Positions 56,031 to 64,000 of a stretch of 64,000 bases of DNA are shown here, in pieces. How positions within the stretch are numbered: position 1 is the first letter of the stretch; each line of letters starts with the position of its first letter. Source of the DNA: Dugong dugon (Eukaryota > Chordata > Mammalia > Sirenia > Dugongidae). Location: contig CM057461.1 of NCBI GenBank assembly GCA_030035585.1, positions 3,263,001 through 3,327,000 of the forward strand, in the 5' to 3' direction. The notes beneath the pieces are model-generated. The model did not search any database. It had not been told where the DNA came from and saw only the letters and a list, made by a program, of their open reading frames with translations. The translations under genes and the position numbers were made by a program.

Positions 56031-56419
56031 ATTCACACTCCGTCAGTGCTGGTTCTTATATAACTGGATGCCAGCCAAGTCCAAGGGCTCCCACATGAGC
56101 CGATCAGACAGGCAGTCCCATGAAGCGTTGTCTTCACGGTGCACAATTGTAGCAATTCCAACACAACCCCCTTATCACAAAAGGCCAGTGAGGTTGGCAT
56201 TAGGGCCACGAGAAACAACAGCCTAATTTATAGAGAAAAGATTTCAGGAAAATAGATTTTCTGCCTTTATGCTTCCAGAAAACCCCTAAAGGGACAGAGG
56301 CATTTATCACTGTAGTAACAAGGAATGGGCATGGCAGAGCCTGAGGTCTGTTCCATTAAACAACCGTGGGGAGAGGATGGTGTGTCCAAGGAAGGCAAAG
56401 GGTCTCCTTTCCACTCAAA
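56031..56419. other. Single-copy DNA
   Basis: Nothing recognised. Confidence 0.4.
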
Positions 56420-56545
56420 CCAAAACCAAACCTATTGCCGTGGAGTCAATTCTGACTCATAGTGACGCTATAGGACAGAGTAGAACTGCCCCATATGGTT
56501 TCGAAAAAGTGCTTGGTGGATTTGGTACACCACCAGGGTTTCCAA
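56420..56545 (-). mobile_element. AfroSINE, short form, internally deleted
   Basis: Antisense tail 'tattgccgtggagtcaattc' to head 'accaccagggtttcc', with the middle (B-box region) lost. Confidence 0.88.
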
Positions 56546-56927
56546 TTCACATGGATCTTAAAAAATGGCCTTTTCATGATGGTGGCGTGGGGCGTGCAGA
56601 AGTGCATGTTCTGTGGATGGAACCATTTCCATTGTCCTGGTAAGACAATTAGGGCTGTAGATTGGAGGGGGTCAAATAACCCCAGAACAATCCAGGCAAG
56701 GGCTCTCCTGGAGAGCCTCCAGAGGACCTCAGCCCTGCCAGCACCTTGACTGTAGCTCAGGGAGCCCCATCTTAGGCTTGCGCCCCTCAGTGCTGTGAGG
56801 ATAAAGTGATACTGTTTAAGCTGCTCAGCTGGCGGTAGTTTGTTACACCAGCAGTAGAAAACAAGGTCATCATCCCGCTCTTTAGGTAGGACTAGGTGTA
56901 TCTGAGAGAAAGTGTTAACCTCTAGCA
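56546..56927. other. Single-copy DNA
   Basis: The 185-codon minus frame 56446-57003 crosses SINE, single-copy and MER20 DNA, so it is a chance opening. Confidence 0.5.
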
Positions 56928-57140
56928 CAATGGTCTTCAGCCAGAGGTTATTTTGCCCCCAAGGGGATATTTGGCAGTGTCTGGAGACAGCTTTAGTTGT
57001 CATGACTTTGGGGTGTTACTGGCATCTAGCAGGTAAAGACCGGGGTGCTGCTCAACGTCCTACCATGCCCAGGACATCTCCACTCAAGAGACTGATACCA
57101 TCCCAAATGCCAATAGCTCTGAGGTTGAGACACTTTTCCT
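56928..57140 (+). mobile_element. MER20 (hAT-Charlie MITE)
   Basis: 'ttttgcccccaaggggatat', 'ggcagtgtctggagacagct', 'tactggcatctagcaggtaa', 'gctctgaggttgagacac'. Nearly full length. Confidence 0.85.
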
Positions 57141-57159
57141 AGGAAACGGAACTCTTTGT

Positions 57160-57361
57160 TGTTGTTTGGTGCTGTCCAGTATATTCTGACTCACAGTGAC
57201 CCCATGTGACAGAGTAGAACTGCTCCATAGGGTTTTCTAGGCTGTAATCTTTATAGGAGCAGATCGCCAGGTCTTTCTCCCACGGAGCCGATGGGTGGGT
57301 TCAAACCACCGATCTTTCCTTTAGCAGCCGAGCACTTCACCACTGCACCACCAGGACTCTG
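57160..57361 (-). mobile_element. AfroSINE, full length
   Basis: Minus-strand head 'gtcctggtggtgcagtggtg', body 'gggagaaagacctggcgatc', tail 'gtcagaatatactggacag'. Confidence 0.93.
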
Positions 57362-57626
57362 CTATAGGACTCATTAGCCAAACTAAACATGCCATGCCTT
57401 CAGAATGCTTTTTCAGGGTGAAAGTGTGCTGTGAGTCAATTTTTTCTTCTGGTGCCTGATAGACCTATAATTTGTCCTGACACCTGATGACAAGGGTTCA
57501 GCACCCTTAACTGTATAAAAATAAATAAATACGAACTCCAGCTACCTAACATGTCAGAGGGTGCCACCCAATACACTGCAGCACTCTTAATAAAAGGAGG
57601 TGATTCCAGGGGTCTTGCTTTCTGCT
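57362..57626. other. Single-copy DNA
   Basis: Nothing recognised. Confidence 0.4.
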
Positions 57627-57789
57627 GGAGCCCTGGTGGTGCAGTGGTTAGGAGTTCGGCAGCTAACTGAAAGGTCTGCAGTTTGAATCCACCAGCTGCT
57701 CCTTGGAAACCCTATGCGGCAGTTTACTGTGTCCTGTCGGGTTGCCATGAGTCATGAGCCACTGGAAGAACAACAGGTTTGGTTTTTGG
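57627..57789 (+). mobile_element. AfroSINE, short form
   Basis: 'gccctggtggtgcagtggtt', 'gctccttggaaaccctatgc', altered tail 'gccatgagtcatgagccact'. TTGCTTTC on both sides (57615-57622, 57790-57797) is a probable duplication. Confidence 0.9.
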
Positions 57790-58096
57790 TTGCTTTCCAT
57801 TGATGCCCTGAGATTCTGCTTTCCTCTTCTCCCTGACAAAGCGTTTTCCCACCTGTCCTCCAGTAAAGGAAACTGTTTGATTCCTGACACTGGTGGAGTG
57901 AGAAATGAAAATCTGACCCATGAGAGTTTTGATCCTTGGTATAGTGAGAGGGGAGGCTTTCTCTGGCAGTGGAGGTGAACGTTGGAGTGACGGACAGAGC
58001 TCTTTGCCATTGGCCCTTGGGCAGAAAACAATTCAGCACAGGAATGCATGTGGAGGCCCCTTGTAAATGGCTGGACTCCATTCATGTGTCTACTCT
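57790..58096. other. Single-copy DNA
   Basis: Nothing recognised. Confidence 0.4.
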
Positions 58097-58262
58097 GAAC
58101 TTGGCAGTTCCAACCCACCCAGTGGCTCTGCAGGAGAAAGACCTGGCGATCTGCTCCTGTGAAAATTACAGCCAAGAAAACCCTATGGGGCAGTTCTACT
58201 CTGTCACATGGCATCACTATGAGTTGAAATCAACTAGACTGCACCCAACAACACAAGAACAA
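58097..58262 (+). mobile_element. AfroSINE, head-truncated
   Basis: 'aacttggcagttccaaccca', 'gagaaagacctggcgatctg', tail 'cactatgagttgaaatcaac', ACAACACAAGAACAAC end. Confidence 0.92.
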
Positions 58263-58620
58263 CTCTGAACTTGCCAGGGAGTGCCAAGGACAGGGGAGCC
58301 TGCATCTTTAAGGGGTAGACAGTGCTGTCAGCTGATGGGCTGGATGCATTTGCAGAACTATAGGAAATATCAGCTACCCTTCCATCTCCTCAGGGGCTCC
58401 CTGGACTATGTATTCTTTCAATTTGCCTCAAAATGAATGACCTTCAAGGATTACATAAGAAGACCACAAGGGGTCTCAGCTTGGGAAAGTCAACGCTGGA
58501 TCAGGAAGAATGTAACTTCTCCATGGGTCTGAAATCTCATTTGGTGTTGTGGTTCTGAGAACACACACACACATATCTCTCAAATCTTTGTGTATATAGA
58601 ACATTAAAAAAAGAGAAAAA
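58263..58620. other. Single-copy DNA with short AC run
   Basis: (AC)n at about 58560-58573. Nothing else recognised. Confidence 0.4.
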
Positions 58621-58820
58621 AGTTGCTGTTGGATTGACTCCAACTCATGGCAACCCCAAGTATTTCAAAGCAGAACTGCACTCCATAGAGTTTTCAGTGG
58701 CTGATTTTTCAGAAGTATGTTGCCAGGCCTTTTTTCCAAGGTGCCTCTGGGTGGCCTTGAATCTCCAACCTTTTGGTTAGCAGTTGAACACGGTAACAGT
58801 TTGCACCACCCGGGGACTCT
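58621..58820 (-). mobile_element. AfroSINE, long subfamily
   Basis: Minus-strand head 'gtccccgggtggtgcaaact', 'gaaaaatcagccactgaaaa', tail 'gccatgagttggagtcaatc'. Confidence 0.92.
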
Positions 58821-58874
58821 ATACATCACATAGCCACATAAATAAGCGGATGTTCATCATTTCAACATACCATT

Positions 58875-59050
58875 TCACATGCTATTTGTTGAGCATTTAC
58901 TAACTGAATACCACGTTTTATCCTTCATTTATTCTATACAAGATTCCTGTAAGATAGGAATTATTATTTTCTTGTTGCAGATAAGGAGACAAAGAATTAG
59001 GGCACCCTGTTCCTTACCTAGTCAGTGGAAAATCAGAAATGCAAGCATGG
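58875..59050 (-). mobile_element. MIR relic
   Basis: 'gttgagcatttactaactga' and 'cagataaggagacaaagaat' are the antisense MIR arms. Confidence 0.55.
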
Positions 59051-59401
59051 CTTCTACTCTTTTTATTAGACCATCTTTTGGAAAATGCAGAAATGTCAAC
59101 AAATACTGGGAAATTTATATCTCGTATCCAAGCATTCTGGGTACAGCCAAGGATTTTTAGGCATCTTATATTGATTCTTTTAAATCTTAACTTTTTTGTC
59201 TTAACTTGGCTATCTTCCAGGTATTTTAACTTGCTTCCCTTGCAGCTATGATCGCATAATTACCAGCACACACCCCAGTCACTCCAGAATGAATAGACTA
59301 TCAGAGATCCTGGGTGATGGCCAAGTATGGAATATTTTATCAGTGATTCATGAACTATGATCCATAGAACATGAATTTCTTTGGATGGTATTAGGTGACT
59401 T
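59051..59401. other. AT-rich single-copy DNA
   Basis: Nothing recognised. Confidence 0.4.
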
Positions 59402-59589
59402 AAGGAGCCCTAGTGGTACTATGGTTAAGTGCTTGTCTACTAACTGAATGGTTGGTGGTTTGAACCCACTCAGCAGCTCCACAGGAGAAACAGCTGGTGA
59501 TGTGTCCTAGTTAACCCCATGGGGCAATTCTACTCTGTCACAGGGGGTCACTATGAGTCCGAATTGACTTCATGGTACCCAACAACAAC
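59402..59589 (+). mobile_element. AfroSINE with 9-bp target duplication
   Basis: Head 'aaggagccctagtggtacta', B-box-like 'ggtttgaaccc', tail 'cactatgagtccgaattgac'. AGGTGACTT (59393-59401) and AGGTGTCTT (59590-59598) flank it. Confidence 0.93.
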
Positions 59590-59620
59590 AGGTGTCTTGT
59601 CTTGGAAGTCTCTCCTACTA

Positions 59621-59824
59621 AACCAGTTATGGCCAAGTTGATTCCAATTCCTGGAGTCTCCATGTGTGTCAGAGTAGAACTGTATTCCATAGGGTTTTCA
59701 AGGCTGTGAACTTTCAAAGCAGAAAAACCAGGCCTTTCTTCCAAGGTGCCTCTGGGTGGGTTCGAACCACCAAACTTTCAGTTGGTAGCCCACCACTTAA
59801 CCGTTTGTACCACCCAGGGACTCC
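59621..59824 (-). mobile_element. AfroSINE, long subfamily
   Basis: Minus-strand head 'gtccctgggtggtacaaacg', B box 'ggttcgaaccc', 'gaagaaaggcctggtttttc', tail 'gaattggaatcaacttggc'. Only 30 bp from the previous SINE, in opposite orientation. Confidence 0.93.
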
Positions 59825-61849
59825 ATTCTCTCTTACTAGTGAAATAAATCTGAACATTCACTTTGAACCCCATTCCACTTATACCACTAGGAGATAGAGC
59901 TAGCTAGCTAGATGAATTTGTAGAGTGTCATGCGCATCTAGACACTACACACTTGGGGAGAGAATTGTTTCTGTGTGTTTCCAGGATGCTGTGAATCCTG
60001 CAGCCCACAGTTGCCTAACCATCGTGGTATTTCATTTTCAGTGCACCTTCTGCGTGTGCAAAGAGCACTCAGGAAGAGCAGTGATGCTCTGAGGCTCTTT
60101 CACGTCCTCCAGCTGCAGGATATTTTTGGCTCTTATTGCAGGACTCCAGATGACCCTCCCCCCATCTGCAGAGCTAATTAGAAAGGAGAAGCCACCCCTA
60201 AACGAGCGAATGACAAATTTTCTTCACTTAAACAGGTGCCAAAGGAACAGGTCAATATGGGGTGCTCCAGTTTAGATTAATCGCAGTAAACACTTGTTCC
60301 TGAGGTGACCTGCCGCTGATCAACAACAGCTAAACTAGACGTTATTTAATCAAGTAACTGAGTACCAGCCAGCATCTCTGCCCACAGAAACATGACGATC
60401 CAGTTCTTCCACAAATATCTGAAGAGTCCAGCTGCCAACGGTATCGATCTATGTCAGAGCTGCTTCCCAAAATCAATAGCAGCAGGCAGGCAAGACTTCG
60501 GGCTCAGGGAAGGAGGGAGCTGGTGGGCTGAACCTGCCTTTAACAGGCTTCCAGGGACCTCCTCAGCATCCTGGCTGAAAGATGCACCCACCCGCCCACC
60601 TGTACCACGAGCCTTCCCGTGCTTGTTTGCTTGGAGAATTCAGAGATGCTCCTGGAAGATGTGCATCTTCGAACAAAAGAGACACCTTCACTGGTCTCTG
60701 AGCTTCATCTTCATCTTCCTTACCACCTAAGCGATTTTAAGTTGATGACGTTTAATGAGATTCACATCACTCAGATGGACCTCAAGCTGCGTCCCAGCAA
60801 GACAACACCAATTTAACCTTACTAAACATAACTCCTGAATTTTTTTAAATACTTCATGCCACATAAATTAGGCTGCCATTGAGATAATTGGATCCTTGTG
60901 GCTCTTAATTTTTCACAGATACAGTATTTTGAAAATAAATCATAAACCGTCATCTTTGGATGTTAAAGTTAATTTATATCAAATATGCTTTTCTCCCTCA
61001 AATCTACATCTTTAGCAGGTAACTGATGGATACGGAGCCTCCCTTCATTGCTATCTGAAGCCACACGTTAAATCTCAAATACCCACATCCATCCTAAGTA
61101 GCTGGAATCCTTTTGACTTTTTATCCATCATCTTTTCAGAAATGGACATGTCCAAACATTGAGTAAGTTTTTAATTGGTTAGAATTGTTGTTCCAGAAAG
61201 TGTGATTTTTTTCCCCCCCTGGGCATTGCAGGAGTGCGTTTTGCATTAGCACACTGAGTGCGTGGATGCTGAATACCGAGAACATCTCAATGACCATTCA
61301 ATACAAATGAATAGCCTTCTATGATACAGAAAGAACTCTATTACATGTTTCCATAAAGAATAAAAGTGTGCTTTTCTTTTTCAAAAAGATTTTCTTTTTT
61401 TGCCTGCAGGTAGCATAAACATTAGCACACAGTGAATCACTGAAAAGCCCTCCTGTACAGAACTTGGTTTTGAAATGCTAACGTGTAACCCTGCCCCTCG
61501 ATGTTGCTCTGCTCCCTGAACCGTCAAATCAAAAGTATCAAAATTATTGGTGATCCTAAATGGCCAGCTAGCCAAGTATACATGATGAGAGCAAAATAAA
61601 ACAATATATTGGATGTCAAGTAAAAACACATTATCCAAAATTCATTTCCTCTGCTTCCCACAATTGTACCACCTGCATCTTTTCTCAGCAGGCAGGCGGT
61701 ATGGAAGGAGAGGCCTTTGATAAATAAAGAGCATACGCAGTTTGCAATTACAGAACGTTAAATAAAAGTACCACTGGTTGGAAGGGGAAGGAGAGGGGGC
61801 ACGGAGAGTGGGGAAAGAGAGAAGAAGAGCAAAGCTGAACTAGACCAAC
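59825..61849. other. 2-kb repeat-poor block, candidate conserved non-coding DNA
   Basis: The longest stretch at this end of the window without recognisable repeats. 60830-61010 is AT-rich with several homeodomain-like cores ('ttaattttt', 'aagttaattta', 'aataaatca'). The plus frame 60392-60730 (112 codons) has no known domain. Conservation could not be tested. Confidence 0.35.
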
Positions 61850-62063
61850 CCAAAACCAAACCAAAGCCATTGCCATTGAGTCGATTCCAACTCACACGAC
61901 CCTATAGGACAGAGGAGAACTGCCTCACACGGTTGTGAGGCTCGTAAATCTTTACAGAAGCAGACTGCCACATCTTTCTCCCATGTAGCAGCTGGTGGTT
62001 TCGAACTGCTGAACTTTCAGTTAGCAGCTGAGCACTTAACTACTGTGCCACCAGGGCTCCTTA
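61850..62063 (-). mobile_element. AfroSINE, full length
   Basis: Minus-strand head 'aaggagccctggtggcacag', body 'gggagaaagatgtggcagtc', tail 'gagttggaatcgactcaatg'. Confidence 0.93.
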
Positions 62064-62129
62064 AACTAGACTAGATTCTCCCAAAGCTTCCAGATGTCTT
62101 CTCTGGAAATTTAACTTTCTCAGAGGGCT

Positions 62130-62372
62130 TATCGCTTACTTCGGACACATAAATCAGGAGGACCAATGCCTAGAAAAGTACTCCTTGTTGGTAAAGTAGA
62201 GGGTCAGCGAAAATAAGGGGAACCTTCAATGAGATGGATTGATTAATAGCCTCAACAATGGACTCAAAATACCAATCAATGATCATGAAGTTGGCGCAGG
62301 AACAGGCACAATTTCCTTCTGTTATATGTAACACCGCCACAGTCAGAGTCGACTTGTTGGCATCTAACAACA
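62130..62372 (+). mobile_element. RTE 3' end, 5'-truncated
   Basis: 'tcgcttacttcggacacata', 'ggtaaagtagagggtcagcg', tail 'acagtcagagtcgacttgtt' with an AACAACAG end. Confidence 0.87.
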
Positions 62373-62657
62373 GACGGCTCATTGTGAGACATTTTAGCGC
62401 ATGGGGTGGAAGATAAGGAAACATTCTAAAGCAAGCCCCGAAATGACTGATCCCAGGAAATGCTTTGCCTCTGTTTGTTGTCAAGTTAAACCATTGACCT
62501 AAGTGGGCTTCTGGTCCATTGGCTCACGGGGCATTGAATGTGGGTGTCTGACTTCAAAGTAGTAGGTATTTGATGGAGCGTGACATGGGGTGGACCAGGT
62601 GCCACCCGGGGCCCATTATGGCTTATTCACCTACCTGATAATAGAGATCCTCACCTT
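62373..62657. other. Single-copy DNA
   Basis: Nothing recognised. Confidence 0.4.
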
Positions 62658-63320
62658 TTTTAAAAAACAATATTTTATTGTGTGTTTTGTGAAGGGTTAC
62701 ACAGAAGTTTAGGTTCCCATTTAACAAGTTCTACCCACATTGTTTAGTAACAGTGGTTATATTCTTCACTATGCATGAATATTCTCATTATTTCCATTCT
62801 GGTTGTTCTGTTTCCATTAATCTAGTTTCCCTGCCCCCTTATAGTCTCGTCTGTGTTTTAAAGTCATTGTTGATTGTTTGGTCTCATATAGGCGATTTTT
62901 TAAAGGAGCACGATATTTGCAGATGATATTCATTATTTTTTGAGCCAATCTGTTATTTAGCTACAAGGTGACCTCAGGGGTTAGTTCTGGTTCAAGGTTT
63001 GAAGAGTATCTCAGGGCAATAGTCTCAGAAAATTCTCCAGTCTCAACCAGTCCATTAGGTCTGGGTTTTTTAATTGCATTATTATTATTATTTAGGGATT
63101 TGAGGTTGTAGTCCACATCTTTCTCCCATTCTATCAGGGTCCATTTACTGTGGCTCTGATTAGAATGGTCAGTAGTGGTAGCCAGGTACCACCTAGTTCT
63201 TCTGGTCTCAGGGTAGATAAAGCTGCGGTTCACGTAGAGTATTTTTCCTGTAGACTAGTTTCTTCTTTGAGTCTCTGGTTTCCTTCTTTCTCTTTTGCCC
63301 TGGATGAGTACAGACCAATA
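62658..63320 (-). mobile_element. Repeat X, older diverged copy
   Basis: The minus strand aligns with 7969-8725: 'gaaccagaactaacccctga', 'ggtggtacctggctaccact', and an A-rich 3' end with AATAAAATATTG. It has lost most CpGs and looks older than 7969-8725. Confidence 0.65.
62961..63233 (-). other. Open frame inside repeat X, second copy (90 codons)
   Basis: Corresponds to the frame at 8174-8470. Shared strings are 'TRW..ATTTD', 'WEKD'/'LEKD' and 'KKPR'/'KKTR'. An Asn run (NNNNN) has grown inside. Function unknown, probably non-coding repeat. Confidence 0.3.
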
Positions 63321-63334
63321 GTTGTGAGCTCCTC

Positions 63335-63482
63335 ACATTTTAATGGGCACACACATCACTTGGGGATCTTGATGAACTGCAGACGTGATGCAGCAGATCT
63401 GGGACAGCCTAAGACTCTGCATTCCAACAAGTCCCCAGGGGATGCTGAGGCTGCTGGCCCCAGGACCACACTGAGAGTAGGG
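63335..63482. mobile_element. MER5-like hAT element
   Basis: 'acacatcacttggggatctt', 'tctgcattccaacaagtccc', 'caggggatgctgaggctgct' are classic MER5-type text. Confidence 0.75.
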
Positions 63483-63647
63483 GGGCACCCTAGGAGAAGA
63501 TGCTCCGGGTCTGTGAAAGCATGTGGAAGAGACACATTTTCTGTTGGGGTGCACGCTTTCATCTGTGTGTTTGTGGGGTCAGTAGTGAAAAACCGGTGCC
63601 ACTAATGAAGAGATGACTTTGCAAAAGACATTTTTAAAAGTATAAGT

Positions 63648-63797
63648 TAGAGCCCACCCAGTGGCTCCACGGAAGAAAGACCTGGTGCTCTGCTTCCATA
63701 AAGATTACAGCCAAGAAAACCCTATGGAGCAGCTCTACTGTGTCACGTGGGGTCACCACGAGTCGGAATCCACTCGACAGCACATAGCAACAGCAGA
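63648..63797 (+). mobile_element. AfroSINE, head-truncated
   Basis: 'gcccacccagtggctccacg', 'gaagaaagacctggtgctct', tail 'caccacgagtcggaatccac'. Confidence 0.92.
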
Positions 63798-63914
63798 CGG
63801 AAATCCATGTCATCATCTCCATTTGATTTCTTGAGTGTGAAAGAAGACACTTGATTTACAGCCAGTGTCCCAAGAATGGGCTTCATTCAGAGACACTTAT
63901 TAAACACCTACTAT

Positions 63915-64000
63915 GGGAACCCTGGCAGTGCAGTGGTTAAGAGCTCAGCTGCTAACCAAAAGGTTGGCAGTTCAAATCCACCAGCCATTCTGAGGGAGAA
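63915..64000 (+). mobile_element. AfroSINE, cut by the window end
   Basis: Head 'gggaaccctggcagtgcagt', 'gctgctaaccaaaaggttgg', B-box-like 'gttcaaatcc'. It interrupts old MIR/L2-like text ('ttattaaacacctactat'). Confidence 0.92.

Noticed and set aside
56446..57003. 185-codon minus frame as a gene
   Set aside because: It starts in MER20 and ends in an AfroSINE tail, a chance opening across unrelated repeats.
57663..58217. 184-codon minus frame as a gene
   Set aside because: Both ends are AfroSINE sequence and the middle has no known domain.

Overview
This window looks like non-coding, repeat-rich mammalian nuclear DNA from an afrotherian, most likely an elephant. The evidence is about 45 copies of a tRNA-headed SINE on both strands. 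Each copy has the 5' head GCCCTGGTGGYGCAGTGGTTAA and the 3' tail CTATGAGTCGGAATCGACTC, the signature of AfroSINEs. Many pieces of an RTE (BovB-like) LINE share that 3' tail. L1, ERVL-MaLR-type LTRs, MER20/MER5 hAT elements and ancient MIR/L2 relics form the older layer. I found no host protein-coding exon, tRNA, rRNA, CRISPR array or bacterial-type gene that I can defend. The longest open frames are L1 or RTE relics, or artefacts of tandem repeats.

Layout. 0-9 kb: a nearly complete but broken RTE on the minus strand (936-3409) with a 9-bp target-site duplication and an inverted 5' end, then a degraded L1 (3905-6965), an internally deleted RTE and a block of minus-strand LINE 3' ends. 9-16 kb: mostly single-copy DNA with scattered SINEs, an RTE 3' end and an MLT1-like LTR. 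16-24 kb: two L1 relics loaded with SINEs. 24-31 kb: SINEs, a hAT-like foldback, L1 interrupted by RTE, a mariner-like element (29078-29381) and a second internally deleted RTE. 31-36 kb: MER20, an L1 ORF2 tail and two related LTRs, one of which sits inside a palindromic MITE-like element. 36-43 kb: mostly single copy, with MIRs, an LTR and a MER20 split by an L1. 43-47.3 kb: three unrelated minisatellites. 47-54 kb: single-copy DNA, a long L1 3' UTR, an LTR carrying a SINE and a third palindromic element. 54-64 kb: SINEs, RTE ends and MER20, a quiet stretch at 59.8-61.8 kb that could hold conserved regulatory DNA, and an unidentified LINE-like repeat (62658-63320).

The retroelements explain one another. 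AfroSINEs carry pol III A/B-box heads and end in the RTE 3' tail, so RTE machinery probably moved them. Nesting gives relative ages: MER20, the palindromic element and L1 are hosts, while RTE, MaLR LTRs and SINEs are guests. Boundaries are by eye, usually good to 5-20 bp. Repeat names are from memory, and 'repeat X' is my label for a family I could not name.
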